A stretch of 33,377 nt of DNA, taken from Actinomycetes bacterium. GTDB lineage: Bacteria > Actinomycetota > Acidimicrobiia > Acidimicrobiales > Acidimicrobiaceae. Positions 6,453 to 15,029 of the stretch are shown in pieces. Made by a program: the position numbers and the translations under genes. Location: assembly GCA_021810525.1 (NCBI GenBank), contig JAJZIP010000010.1, positions 3,060 through 36,436 on the forward strand, in the 5' to 3' direction. Numbering within the stretch: the stretch's first letter is position 1; every line of letters starts with the position of its first letter. The notes beneath the pieces are model-generated. The model did not search any database. It was not told the origin of the DNA and saw only the letters and a program-made list of their open reading frames with translations.

Positions 6453-8114
6453 ATGTACTACACCATTCCTTTAGGGAATTGCGCCGTGACCACTGAAATG
6501 GGGGCTGTAGTGGATCGTACTGTACTACTTGATGGGGAAAACCTGACACTTGAAGAGGTCGATGCGGTTGCCCGCCATGGTGCTGCAGTAGAACTTCACC
6601 CGAATCCCAAGGTGCGGGAACGGATCCAGGCTTCATGCGATCTTAATGAAAGAATGCTGCAAGCAGGGTTACCGGTATATGGTGTTACAACCGGTTTTGG
6701 CGACTCGGTCAATCGCCAAGTGGGTCTAGACAAGGCCTACCGCGTTCCGGAATTCGAAATAAGAAAGAATGGCTGTGGTCGGGGGCCTTACCTTCCGGAG
6801 CAGCAAGCTCGCGCAGTTGTCCTTGCGAGAACAAACTGCCTAGTTCGGGGGAATTCAGCAGTGCGTCTCAAGCTGATTGAGAACCTCTTAGCACTGCTAA
6901 ATAGGCGCATTACGCCTTGCATCAGAGAAATCGGATCCGTGGGAGCCAGTGGTGATCTAATCCCAGGCTCATACATCGCAGCCACGCTCATGGGAACCCG
7001 CGAAGTTTATTATAACGGTGACATAGTTCCTGCCATCGACGCCCTTACCGCCGAGGGTATCGACCCTTTAGTACTAGGTCCCAAAGAGGGACTGGCTATG
7101 ACGAATGGTACCCAGTTCATGACCGGGCTGGGTTCACTCGTTGCCTGGGATGCAGCTGAAGTAGCCCGAGTCGCAGATATATGTTCCGCAATGGCAGTTG
7201 AGGTACTCGGTGGTGTCACTGGACCATTTCACCCATTTTTACAACGACAAAAACCTCACCCTGGACAATCGCAATCTGCAGAACACATCCTTCGCTTACT
7301 TGAAGGAAGTTCGTTGGCACGTGATTACAGCAAAGTTGTCCAGGGATTAGGAACAATGGAAAAAGGATTCCGAATCTTGCCTATTCGGATCCAGGATCGT
7401 TACTCATTGCGATGCGCACCTCAGTTTATTGGCGCTCTTTATGACTGTATTGAATGGGTCGATCGCTGGCTTAAAGTGGAGCTGAACTCAAGTAATGATA
7501 ACCCTCTTTATGATGTCGAAACTGGAACCGTCCATAGTGGAGGGAACTTTACTGGCGGGCATGTAAGCCTGGCAATGGACACTTTACGTACAGCATTGGC
7601 CAGTGTGGGGGATCTGATTGATCGCCAGTTTGCGCAGTTGGTAGATGATAAATTCAGCAATGGGCTCCCTCCCGGGCTTATCCATCCGTTGCCACTAGGG
7701 CATGTCGACGAGGGCATCTATCATGGTTTTAAAGGCATGCAGCTTCTAATGTCTTCCTTGGTTGCTGAAGCTCTCCAGCGCTGCGTTCCCATGACTATAT
7801 TTTCACGCTCCACCGCCGCACACAACCAAGACAAGGTGAGCATGGGAACAACATCAGCACGGATAAGTCGCGAAGTTCTTGCGCTGGTGGAAGAGGCGCT
7901 TGCCGTGCATCTGATCGGATTATGTCAGGCTGCTGACATAAGGGGTGCGAAAGGATTGGGAAGAACCAGACCTGTTTACGAGTTGGTTAGGTCTGTAAGT
8001 GCATACGTCGAGACCGACCGTGAACTTGAAGAAGACATCTCATCTGTACTCGCTTTAATTCGTTCGCGACGAATTACAGGTTCTGTTTCTGGATTGCTTA
8101 GTAACGCTTCATGA
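6453..8114 (+). CDS. MIO-dependent aromatic amino acid ammonia-lyase family protein (HAL/PAL/TAL superfamily)
   Basis: The protein has 553 residues from ATG 6453; GTG 6486 and ATG 6498 are alternatives. The frame is open back to a TTG at 6402, but that codon lies in a promoter -35 box. The MIO cofactor triad Ala-Ser-Gly is in GSVGASGDLIPGSY (about residues 165-167), the catalytic tyrosine in PVYGVTTGFGDS (Tyr76), and the PAL-like HNQDKVSMG segment is present. The superfamily removes ammonia from L-His, L-Phe or L-Tyr to give an acrylate, or acts as an aminomutase. The substrate-selectivity pair (SH in histidine lyases, FL in phenylalanine lyases, HL in tyrosine lyases) appears as Lys105-Asn106 in my alignment by eye. 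No other hut genes are nearby, so histidine use is unlikely; a polar or phenolic amino acid is more plausible. Confidence 0.85.
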   Translation: MYYTIPLGNCAVTTEMGAVVDRTVLLDGENLTLEEVDAVARHGAAVELHPNPKVRERIQASCDLNERMLQAGLPVYGVTTGFGDSVNRQVGLDKAYRVPEFEIRKNGCGRGPYLPEQQARAVVLARTNCLVRGNSAVRLKLIENLLALLNRRITPCIREIGSVGASGDLIPGSYIAATLMGTREVYYNGDIVPAIDALTAEGIDPLVLGPKEGLAMTNGTQFMTGLGSLVAWDAAEVARVADICSAMAVEVLGGVTGPFHPFLQRQKPHPGQSQSAEHILRLLEGSSLARDYSKVVQGLGTMEKGFRILPIRIQDRYSLRCAPQFIGALYDCIEWVDRWLKVELNSSNDNPLYDVETGTVHSGGNFTGGHVSLAMDTLRTALASVGDLIDRQFAQLVDDKFSNGLPPGLIHPLPLGHVDEGIYHGFKGMQLLMSSLVAEALQRCVPMTIFSRSTAAHNQDKVSMGTTSARISREVLALVEEALAVHLIGLCQAADIRGAKGLGRTRPVYELVRSVSAYVETDRELEEDISSVLALIRSRRITGSVSGLLSNAS

Positions 8115-8231
8115 GGAATCCCACTTCATGCATTTCTTGAGTGGAATCCGCAGCGAACACCTCTATTCAACTGACTGGCTGCAACAGGAACGTCGCAAAG
8201 AAACAACCCACACCCTAGGAAGGGATAATAC

Positions 8232-9392
8232 GTGAGTCTGGCAGGACAATATGCAATTGTTGGCGTAGGCGACACCAAAGTTGGGCGCGTACCCGAATAT
8301 AGTAAGACGGGATTAGCGCTCCTAGCTGCGGCAAGGGCTATCGATGACAGTGGCCTTAGTAGAGATGACGTAGATGGTGTCCTGACCTCCCAAATGGGTG
8401 GGACATTCATATATAGCCTTGAGATCGCGACGAAACTTGGCATTCAGCCAAGATATACGACGGTTATGGAGCTTGGCGGAGCTACATCTGTGTGTATGGC
8501 TCAGCAAGCTGCTGTGGCGATAGAAGCTGGACTAGCCAATGCTGTCTTGTGTGTTCACGCCCAGAAACAGGCCACAGAGGGACAGAGGCCTCGTCATGGT
8601 GGAGCATTGCTACGAGGATTCGATGAATTTGACCGCCCATTTGGACATCCGGGAGCTACCGCAGTACACGCACTTGCCGCACGTCGACATATGCATTTGT
8701 ATGGTTCGACGAGCGAAGACTTCGCCCGTATCGCAGTAGCGGAGCGCCTACACGCATCACTCAATGCAAATGCTCAACGCCGAGAACCAATAACCCTAGA
8801 GGACCATCAGGCCTCGCGATGGGTAATAGAGCCATTTCGCCTCCTCGATTGCTGCCAAGTCAGTGACGGGGCTGGCGCATTTATAGTCACGAGCGCCAAG
8901 AGAGCTCGCAATCTCCAAAAACCTCCGGTTTACTTGCTTGGGTTCTCCCAATTCCATCCTCATCGCTTCATATCAGATCAAAACGCTGACCTGACTTCAA
9001 CGGGAGCGGTAGTTTCGGGACCTAGAGCGTTCGCCATGGCGGGTCTAAGCCCCAAAGATGTGGACGCCGCAGAGCTATACGACTGTTTTACATATGTCGT
9101 ATTGACCGAACTCGAAGACTACGGCTTTTGTGGGAAAGGCGAGGGGCGTGAGTTCATTAAAGATGGCCGAATCGAAATTGGAGGCAGCCTTCCTGTTAAT
9201 ACTCATGGAGGACTATTGTCACAAGGCCACGTTGAAGGAATGATGCATGTGGTCGAGGCAGTTAGACAGCTTCGAGGAAACGAGGTTGAGCCGGCACGGC
9301 AGGTAGAGGGTGCGAAAGTGGTTCTCGTATCGGGGCACGGAGGACAAATGAGCACACACGGGTCTTTAATCCTAGGGACCGAAAGACCGTGA
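8232..9392 (+). CDS. Thiolase-like protein (SCP2/Ltp2-type lipid-transfer family)
   Basis: This 386-residue thiolase-fold protein starts with GTG at 8232, preceded by AGGAAGGGA at 8217-8225. It has the family landmarks YAIVGVGDTKVGR, VMELGGATSVCMAQQAAVAI, AAELYDCFTYVVL, and VNTHGGLLSQGHVEGM, whose His corresponds to the thiolase CoA-site histidine. The C-terminal catalytic cysteine motif of degradative thiolases (CxG) reads SGHGGQMSTHG instead. Such proteins always travel with a DUF35 protein, and in steroid side-chain degradation the pair (Ltp2 with its DUF35 partner) is a retro-aldolase. I therefore prefer an acyl-CoA retro-aldolase or non-classical thiolase over beta-ketothiolase. Acting after the enoyl-CoA hydratase, it could release an aromatic aldehyde and acetyl-CoA. 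Confidence 0.82.
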   Translation: MSLAGQYAIVGVGDTKVGRVPEYSKTGLALLAAARAIDDSGLSRDDVDGVLTSQMGGTFIYSLEIATKLGIQPRYTTVMELGGATSVCMAQQAAVAIEAGLANAVLCVHAQKQATEGQRPRHGGALLRGFDEFDRPFGHPGATAVHALAARRHMHLYGSTSEDFARIAVAERLHASLNANAQRREPITLEDHQASRWVIEPFRLLDCCQVSDGAGAFIVTSAKRARNLQKPPVYLLGFSQFHPHRFISDQNADLTSTGAVVSGPRAFAMAGLSPKDVDAAELYDCFTYVVLTELEDYGFCGKGEGREFIKDGRIEIGGSLPVNTHGGLLSQGHVEGMMHVVEAVRQLRGNEVEPARQVEGAKVVLVSGHGGQMSTHGSLILGTERP

Positions 9393-9406
9393 TCAAGAAA
9401 CAATAA

Positions 9407-9865
9407 ATGACCGCGAAACATTCTTTAAAAGGAAGCGAATTGGTAGATATGACCTCAACCAACAGACCGTTACCTAAACCAGATGAGGATTCAGACGAGT
9501 TCTGGCGATATTGCTCATTGCATGAACTGCGCATGCAACGCTGCAATACTTGTGGGCATTTTCGTTTTAGGCCCTCGGTGATATGTCCAAACTGCCTTTC
9601 GACCGAGGCAAGCTGGGAACGATTATCCGGTACTGCCCAGATTCACAGCTTTGTGGTCGTACATCAGCAAATGGTCGTTGGATATGATCAGGTTCCATAT
9701 GTCATAGCGTTAGTAGACCTCGATGAAGGGCCAAGAATGACGACAAGAATCGTCGATTGTGAAGCCAACGACCTGAGCATTGGTTTGCAAGTTCAAGTCA
9801 CATTTGAAGATTACACCGATGACATATCGTTACCGGTATTTGTTCCGTCTAAATCCCGCGTGTGA
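9407..9865 (+). CDS. Zn-ribbon/OB-fold (DUF35) partner of the thiolase-like protein
   Basis: This 152-residue protein has a rubredoxin-like zinc ribbon with Cys46, Cys49, Cys60 and Cys63 (CNTCGHFRFRPSVICPNC), followed by an OB-fold (WERLSGTAQIHSFVVVHQ and later strands). This is the standard DUF35 architecture. These proteins bind the adjacent SCP2/Ltp2-type thiolase and help form the acyl-CoA site. The gene lies 14 bases after the thiolase stop. An in-frame ATG at 9449 with AAAAGGA upstream is an alternative start and would leave the fold intact. Confidence 0.87.
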   Translation: MTAKHSLKGSELVDMTSTNRPLPKPDEDSDEFWRYCSLHELRMQRCNTCGHFRFRPSVICPNCLSTEASWERLSGTAQIHSFVVVHQQMVVGYDQVPYVIALVDLDEGPRMTTRIVDCEANDLSIGLQVQVTFEDYTDDISLPVFVPSKSRV

Positions 9866-9912
9866 AATATTCATATTGGTAGCGTCACCTATTCAAAGAT
9901 CAGGAGGCATCC

Positions 9913-10926
9913 GTGATGTCCGCAAAAAATAGGGTCGATGTGAGGCGACCCAAGAAGGTTGCTATATTGGGTGGCCTAGCAGCGGCGACCATGCTCATGG
10001 CTGCATGCTCTTCCACCTCAAGTACTACATCGACTTCAACAACCGCACCGTCTACGACGACAACGTCTGTTTCTCTGTCATCACTACTTCCCGCTAGTAT
10101 AAAGTCCTCTGGAATCATCAAGAATGGAACACCAGAGGCAAATCCACCGCTAATATTTCTCACACCAAATCAAAGTCTCACTGGAATTGACTACGAGCTG
10201 AGCAATGCGGTCGGAAAAGAACTTGGAGTCAAGTTTCAGTATACGCAGATACCTTTCCCTGGTGACATCCCGGCAATACTGTCTGGGCGGATCGACACGA
10301 GCTGGGGGATCTTTAGTGACACTCCGCAGCGTGAATCAGAGGTGACTTTTGTCGACTATATCATCGATGGCGTAACGTTTCTTACAAAGTACGGCAATCC
10401 CGATAATATAAGCACGCTCTCCGATCTCTGTGGAAAATCAGTGGGAGCCACCCAAGGGGCAATCGAGAGTGCCTTTATTACGCAGCTCACGACGACCTAT
10501 TGCACACCCAATGGAAAGCCAGCTATTACTCCGGCACTTTATAGCAGTGCAGCCGCATCGTTGCTCGCACTTACCAGTGGACGGGTTGCCGCAATTGTGC
10601 ATCCTGGTGCAGCCAGTCAGTACATTGCGAGTACCGCAGGCGGCGGTAAGACCTACCAAATCCTTTTCCCAGGTCAACTCTTTCTTGCCAATTATGGTGG
10701 TATAGGTGTTGCCAAAGGCGATACCCAATTAGCCAATGCCTTGGTTACCGCGTTAAGAGCCCTCCAAGCAAACGGTACTTACGGTAAAATCCTTGCAAAA
10801 TACGGATTAAGCCGCATGGCGCTTACCGCAAATCAGATTTCTCTAAATGCGGCGTCGAAAATACCGCTGACACCAGCACAGCAAAAAATCTACGGTACCA
10901 GCTCGCCCTACATAACTGCAAAATAG
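9913..10926 (+). CDS. Amino acid ABC transporter substrate-binding lipoprotein
   Basis: This is a periplasmic-type binding protein of the polar amino acid family (SBP_bac_3). AGGAGG at 9902-9907 precedes GTG 9913 and ATG 9916, and either could start the protein. A signal peptide with lipobox LMAAC ends at Cys32 (Cys31 from the ATG), followed by a long Ser/Thr tail typical of actinobacterial lipoproteins. The mature part shows SGIIKNGTPEANPPLIF, GIDYELSNAVGKELGVKFQY and an internal GRIDTSWGIFSDTPQRE segment, matching the family's Dxx(D/E) amino acid-binding layout. The gene is followed by its permease and ATPase. The lyase, amidohydrolase and PLP aldolase alongside suggest an amino acid or amino-acid derivative as ligand. 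Confidence 0.87.
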   Translation: MMSAKNRVDVRRPKKVAILGGLAAATMLMAACSSTSSTTSTSTTAPSTTTTSVSLSSLLPASIKSSGIIKNGTPEANPPLIFLTPNQSLTGIDYELSNAVGKELGVKFQYTQIPFPGDIPAILSGRIDTSWGIFSDTPQRESEVTFVDYIIDGVTFLTKYGNPDNISTLSDLCGKSVGATQGAIESAFITQLTTTYCTPNGKPAITPALYSSAAASLLALTSGRVAAIVHPGAASQYIASTAGGGKTYQILFPGQLFLANYGGIGVAKGDTQLANALVTALRALQANGTYGKILAKYGLSRMALTANQISLNAASKIPLTPAQQKIYGTSSPYITAK

Positions 10927-10939
10927 TTAGTACATTGGC

Positions 10940-11908
10940 ATGGGTGACATGAAAATGTTGGGACAACGGGGGCAGAAGCTCATCGAATCGAGTCAAGAAA
11001 AACGAACTCATAACACAGCCTCTGATGAATCTCGCAAATCTTACGAAGAGATGCCAGTCGGTTCCCGGCGAAAATATGGTCAGATCCTGAGTGGCATCAT
11101 AGCAACGATACTTATCGCAGCAGTAATGGTTTCGCTCTACCGAAACCATTACATCAATCACAGCACCATTGCACATTACCTATTCAGTGCGCCTATTTTG
11201 AGTGGGCTTAGGGTCACCATTGAATTGGCTATTGCTGCCGAAGTTGTTGGCATCGTTTTTGGAATAGTATTGGCGCTGGCGCGGCAATCGCACAATCGTG
11301 TTTGGGCCATTTTGAGCTGGCTTTATATCTGGGGATTCAGAGGCACTCCTCTACTAGTTCAAATCATATTCTGGGGCAATATAGCTCTCCTCTTTCCTCA
11401 CTTAGCAGTGAGGATACCTGGCACTTCGATTACCTTTTGGTCAGTACACACTAACAGCGTAGTTACACCATTTCTGGCCGCGATACTGGCCCTGGGATTG
11501 AACGAGGCTGCATACCAAGCGGAAGTGTTTCGGGGAGGACTACTGGCTGTAGGACAAGGGCAACGTGATGCGGCACTTGCACTTGGTATGCATAACTGGC
11601 AGGTCAACAGGTATATTGTCTTCCCTCAAGCTCTTCGCATAGTTATTCCACCAACTGGAAATCAATTCATATCGTTGTTAAAGGCGAGTTCCCTAGTGTC
11701 AGTAATTGCGGGAGGCGATCTCCTCAGTCAAGTTGAGAACATCTATGCTACAAATTACAAGACAATCGAGTTGCTAATAGTGGCAGCAATTTGGTATATC
11801 ACGCTTACTTCCGTCACCTATGTCGGCCAGCACTTCCTCGAAGTTCGTGCAAGCCGAGGTGCTCCAGCCACAAAACTAGGAAATCCGATGACTCGGGGCT
11901 TGGCATGA
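10940..11908 (+). CDS. Amino acid ABC transporter permease (HisM/GlnP family)
   Basis: This 322-residue inner membrane permease has a long hydrophilic N-terminus (about 50 residues), a membrane segment at GIIATILIAAVMVSL, and a second block of membrane helices starting with VTIELAIAAEVVGIVFG. The family loop that docks the ATPase (EAA motif) is clear: LNEAAYQAEVFRGGLLAVG followed by QGQRDAALALGM. FRGTPLLVQIIFWG is the usual HisM/GlnP signature. It probably forms a homodimer, since only one permease gene is present. The start is uncertain; ATGs at 10949 and 10955 are possible. The stop overlaps the ATPase start (ATGA at 11905). Confidence 0.9.
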   Translation: MGDMKMLGQRGQKLIESSQEKRTHNTASDESRKSYEEMPVGSRRKYGQILSGIIATILIAAVMVSLYRNHYINHSTIAHYLFSAPILSGLRVTIELAIAAEVVGIVFGIVLALARQSHNRVWAILSWLYIWGFRGTPLLVQIIFWGNIALLFPHLAVRIPGTSITFWSVHTNSVVTPFLAAILALGLNEAAYQAEVFRGGLLAVGQGQRDAALALGMHNWQVNRYIVFPQALRIVIPPTGNQFISLLKASSLVSVIAGGDLLSQVENIYATNYKTIELLIVAAIWYITLTSVTYVGQHFLEVRASRGAPATKLGNPMTRGLA

Positions 11909-12711
11909 AACAACAAGAGAGCACACCCTTCGACCTGGGTAATGGATCTCAATCTCTACTGAGTGTTCATAAAGTTCTAAAACGTTTTGGTGAGAAGACG
12001 ATTCTCGATGAAGTTTCATTCGAAGTAGAAAAAGGCCAAGTATTTTGTCTGCTGGGACCATCTGGCTCAGGGAAGAGCACATTGCTGAGATGCATTGACC
12101 ATTTGGAACCAATCCATGGAGGCGAAATCAGGCTCAATGGTGAACGGCTCGGTTATCGCGAACGAAGGGGCAAACTCGTCGCGATGAATGACCGAGAGGC
12201 GTCGAAAATGAGAATGCATATTGGCATGGTCTTTCAGCACTTCAACTTATTTCCCCATTTGACTGCTCTTGAAAATGTGGCCTTGGCACCGAGACAGGTC
12301 AAGAAGTTGAATAAATCCGACGCTGAAGCTCGGGCGCAAGAAGTCCTTGCAACAGTCGGCTTGGCTGAGTTTTTCTCGTCCTTTCCAAGTCAGTTATCGG
12401 GCGGCCAGCAGCAGCGAGTGGCGATTGCCCGCGCAGTCGTCATGGAACCCTCGGTTGTTCTGTTTGACGAGCCAACCTCAGCATTAGACCCCGAGTTGGT
12501 TGGAGAAGTTCTTCTAGCAATGAAACGGCTAGCTGAGAGTGGAATGACCATGATCATAGTTAGCCATGAGGTTGGCTTCGCGAGAGATGTCGGAGACATG
12601 GTCGCCTTAATGGAGTGTGGTCGGATTGTTGAGTCGGGGCCACCGCACGAGGTATTCGGAAAAGGAGAGGGCTTCGCTCGAACACGCGAATTCGTGAAGC
12701 GTATCATCTAG
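11905..12711 (+). CDS. Amino acid ABC transporter ATP-binding protein (GlnQ/HisP family)
   Basis: This 268-residue ATPase starts at the ATG overlapping the permease stop; the frame is open further upstream, but that part lies inside the permease gene. It has Walker A GPSGSGKST (about 51-59), Q-loop MVFQHFNLFPHLTALENV, signature LSGGQQQR, Walker B VVLFDEPTSALDPE, and H-loop IIVSHEVGFA. The FQHFNLFPHLT wording is characteristic of polar amino acid importers. It energises uptake with the two preceding genes. The amidohydrolase gene begins 15 bases after its stop. Confidence 0.93.
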   Translation: MKQQESTPFDLGNGSQSLLSVHKVLKRFGEKTILDEVSFEVEKGQVFCLLGPSGSGKSTLLRCIDHLEPIHGGEIRLNGERLGYRERRGKLVAMNDREASKMRMHIGMVFQHFNLFPHLTALENVALAPRQVKKLNKSDAEARAQEVLATVGLAEFFSSFPSQLSGGQQQRVAIARAVVMEPSVVLFDEPTSALDPELVGEVLLAMKRLAESGMTMIIVSHEVGFARDVGDMVALMECGRIVESGPPHEVFGKGEGFARTREFVKRII

Positions 12712-12726
12712 AGAAAGGCCGATTCG

Positions 12727-13959
12727 ATGTCTGACCACAATCCTGAATCCCTAATCATTGTTGAGGCAAAAAGGATTCTCTTTGAGGCTGAAGCAGCCGT
12801 TCTAGAAAATAGTGCCGTGCTGGTAGATGGTGAAACCATCTTGGCAGTCGATACTCCAGACAAACTTATGAATATGAGCAACAGGTCGATCCCTCGAATT
12901 CATCTAGGTGATCTAACACTGCTACCAGGGATGATCGATTGTCACGTGCATCTTGGCTATGAAGAGGCTCAAGACCGCAGGTCTCTCATGGAGGGGAGCA
13001 CTCAACAAGCACTTCTCACCGCGTTGATGCTGTACAATGCCAGAAAGCTACTGAGAACAGGCGTCACTACCATCAGAGAACTTGGGTCCAGTGGCCAGCT
13101 TGGATCAACCGTGAGAGCTGTGATTTCTAAGGGGTGGAGCCCGGGACCTCGCGTTCTTGCTGCAAATGAACCCCTGACTACCACGGGAGGCCATGCATGG
13201 TTCCTTGGAGGTGAGTGTGACAGCGTTGAAGAGATAAGAAAGGCAGTTCGAAATCGTCATAAATCCGGTGCGGACTTAGTAAAGATCATGGTCACGGGTG
13301 GCGGGTTGACTTCTGGATCAGTACCTTGGCTCGCTCAGTTCTCCCAGCAGGAAGTTGACACAGCAGTAGAAGAGGCATCAAGACTTGGAATGCCAGTGGC
13401 TGCACATGTTCACGGTACTGAGGGAATAGCAATCGCAGTTAACTCGGGTGTGACAACACTTGAACATTGCACGTGGATGGGCGAAGGTGGCAGAATAGGC
13501 AATCATTTGGATACCGACGTAGTGCAGGAAATCGTAGATAGAGGTATCTTCGTATGCCCAACCGCCAGTTCACGTTGGGGAACGATGGACTCTGAACGTA
13601 GAGACTCAAAGATCCGAACGGTCGCAATCATGCATGAAGCTGGCGTCCGCCTTATTGCTGGCACTGATGCTGGAATCGAGCATGTACCCCATGACAGCTA
13701 TGCGCAAGGACTAAGTTGGCTGCAGCGGTGCGGCATGTCGACGTTAGACGTCTTGGCTGCAGCCACCTCCAACGCTGCCGAATCATGTGGAATTGCCAAT
13801 ATCACTGGAACTCTTGCCGTAGGCAAGGTCGCAGACATGATCGCAGTAACAGGAGATCCACGTGAAGACCTAGAGGTTCTCAGCAAACCCGTGTGGGTCA
13901 TGGCCCGAGGCAAACAAGTGCTGGACCATAACCTGGTAATCTTTCGACCCCAATTATGA
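12727..13959 (+). CDS. Metal-dependent amidohydrolase (prolidase/imidazolonepropionase-like subfamily)
   Basis: This 410-residue amidohydrolase has a beta-sandwich plus TIM-barrel layout. Metal-site residues can be followed in order: His73 and His75 in [10 protein letters not shown], Lys186 in [13 protein letters not shown] (the expected carboxylated lysine), His227/His229 in [10 protein letters not shown], His247 in TTLEHCTW, and Asp314 in IAGTDAG. Together they describe a binuclear zinc site. This subfamily includes Xaa-Arg/Xaa-Lys dipeptidases and enzymes that hydrolyse N-acyl amino acids; the exact substrate is not predictable. The coupling to an amino acid importer upstream and a PLP aldolase downstream (ATGA overlap at 13956) suggests release of an amino acid from an amide. 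Confidence 0.85.
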   Translation: MSDHNPESLIIVEAKRILFEAEAAVLENSAVLVDGETILAVDTPDKLMNMSNRSIPRIHLGDLTLLPGMIDCHVHLGYEEAQDRRSLMEGSTQQALLTALMLYNARKLLRTGVTTIRELGSSGQLGSTVRAVISKGWSPGPRVLAANEPLTTTGGHAWFLGGECDSVEEIRKAVRNRHKSGADLVKIMVTGGGLTSGSVPWLAQFSQQEVDTAVEEASRLGMPVAAHVHGTEGIAIAVNSGVTTLEHCTWMGEGGRIGNHLDTDVVQEIVDRGIFVCPTASSRWGTMDSERRDSKIRTVAIMHEAGVRLIAGTDAGIEHVPHDSYAQGLSWLQRCGMSTLDVLAAATSNAAESCGIANITGTLAVGKVADMIAVTGDPREDLEVLSKPVWVMARGKQVLDHNLVIFRPQL

Positions 13960-15020
13960 ACAGAGGAACCACATCTCCAGTCCAAATAGACCTTATAAGT
14001 GACACTGCCACCCGACCAAGCGCGGGCATGAGAGCGGCTATGGCTAGTGCCGAGGTGGGAGACGAACAGCGAGGTGAGGACCCCACTGTAAACGCCTTGT
14101 GCGACCGAGTAGCCGAGTTGCTTGGTAAAGAAGCCGCAGTGTTCTTACCTTCTGGTACCATGTGCAATCAAATTTCGATTGCAGTCCATTGTCAGCCAGG
14201 TGACGAAGTAATTATGGACGCTCTAGCTCACCCAGTTCACTTCGAAGCGGGAGGACCCTCGGCGCTCGGAGGCGTAATGATTCGGTGCGTTGAAGGACGA
14301 CATGGCGTATTTTCCGCCGACCAGGTCCAAAGCTCTGTCAGAATGCCCGATAGGCACGCACCACGCAGCGCTTTGGTGTGGATCGAACAAACGGTAAACC
14401 TCACAGGCGGCCACTGTTGGCAACTTAATGAAATACGCGAAGTCCTCGACGCCGCTCGACGCTTCAACCTCGCTACACACATGGATGGAGCTCGCCTTTT
14501 CAATGCGGTGGTGGCCACAAATACCTCAGCTTCTGAATTCTCTGAAGGATTTGACTCAGTTTGCATAGACCTGACAAAAGGGCTCGGTGCTCCTGTTGGA
14601 GCTGTGCTGGCAGGCAGCACTTCATTCATAAACGATGCCTGGCGAATAAAGCAACGGTGGGGAGGCGCGATGCGCCAAGCGGGAATCATTGCCGCAGCCG
14701 GGCTTTACGCACTGGAGCACAATATTCAGCGACTTCAGCAGGACCACGAAAACGCCGCTTTGTTCGCGCAAATTGTTGCGTCTCACCCGCAGGTGGAGTT
14801 GAGTGTTGATTCAGTAGACACAAATATCGTCATTCTTGATGTTGCACATACTGACTTTGATGCGTTACTCTGTGGGCGGTATTTAATGGACAAGCATGGA
14901 ATCAGAATCGGAACCTTAGGCCCTCGAAAAATAAGGGTGGTCACCCACCTAGATATTACAAATGAAGACGTTCGCCTTGTGGCGGAGGCGTTCTTAGAAT
15001 TCCTATCCAATATTGGGTGA
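13956..15020 (+). CDS. Threonine aldolase family PLP enzyme (beta-hydroxy amino acid / phenylserine aldolase type)
   Basis: This 354-residue fold-type I PLP enzyme belongs to the L-threonine aldolase/GntG family. The opening [20 protein letters not shown], the active-site [11 protein letters not shown] stretch, the cofactor aspartate Asp177 in [11 protein letters not shown] and the Schiff-base lysine Lys208 in [14 protein letters not shown] are all in place. The family splits beta-hydroxy-alpha-amino acids into glycine and an aldehyde, and several members prefer phenylserines. An aromatic aldehyde dehydrogenase of the benzaldehyde type is encoded about 2.6 kb away, which makes an arylserine substrate attractive but unproven. 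It overlaps the amidohydrolase stop by four bases and converges on the GntR gene, whose stop is only 9 bases away. Confidence 0.87.
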   Translation: MNRGTTSPVQIDLISDTATRPSAGMRAAMASAEVGDEQRGEDPTVNALCDRVAELLGKEAAVFLPSGTMCNQISIAVHCQPGDEVIMDALAHPVHFEAGGPSALGGVMIRCVEGRHGVFSADQVQSSVRMPDRHAPRSALVWIEQTVNLTGGHCWQLNEIREVLDAARRFNLATHMDGARLFNAVVATNTSASEFSEGFDSVCIDLTKGLGAPVGAVLAGSTSFINDAWRIKQRWGGAMRQAGIIAAAGLYALEHNIQRLQQDHENAALFAQIVASHPQVELSVDSVDTNIVILDVAHTDFDALLCGRYLMDKHGIRIGTLGPRKIRVVTHLDITNEDVRLVAEAFLEFLSNIG

Positions 15021-15029
15021 AACGTCGCC

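Noticed and set aside
6453-8114. Annotation as histidine ammonia-lyase hutH
   Set aside because: The SH selectivity pair of histidine lyases is not seen, the HNQD segment is PAL-like, and no urocanase or other hut genes are nearby.
8115-8148. Imperfect hairpin after the ammonia-lyase stop
   Set aside because: The stem has a mismatch and a bulge and no T-run follows, so it cannot be called a terminator.
10345-10360. TTGTCGACTA inside the amino acid binding protein gene as another operator
   Set aside because: Single half-site within coding sequence, no -10 box or second arm; GTCGAC occurs several times in genes here by chance.
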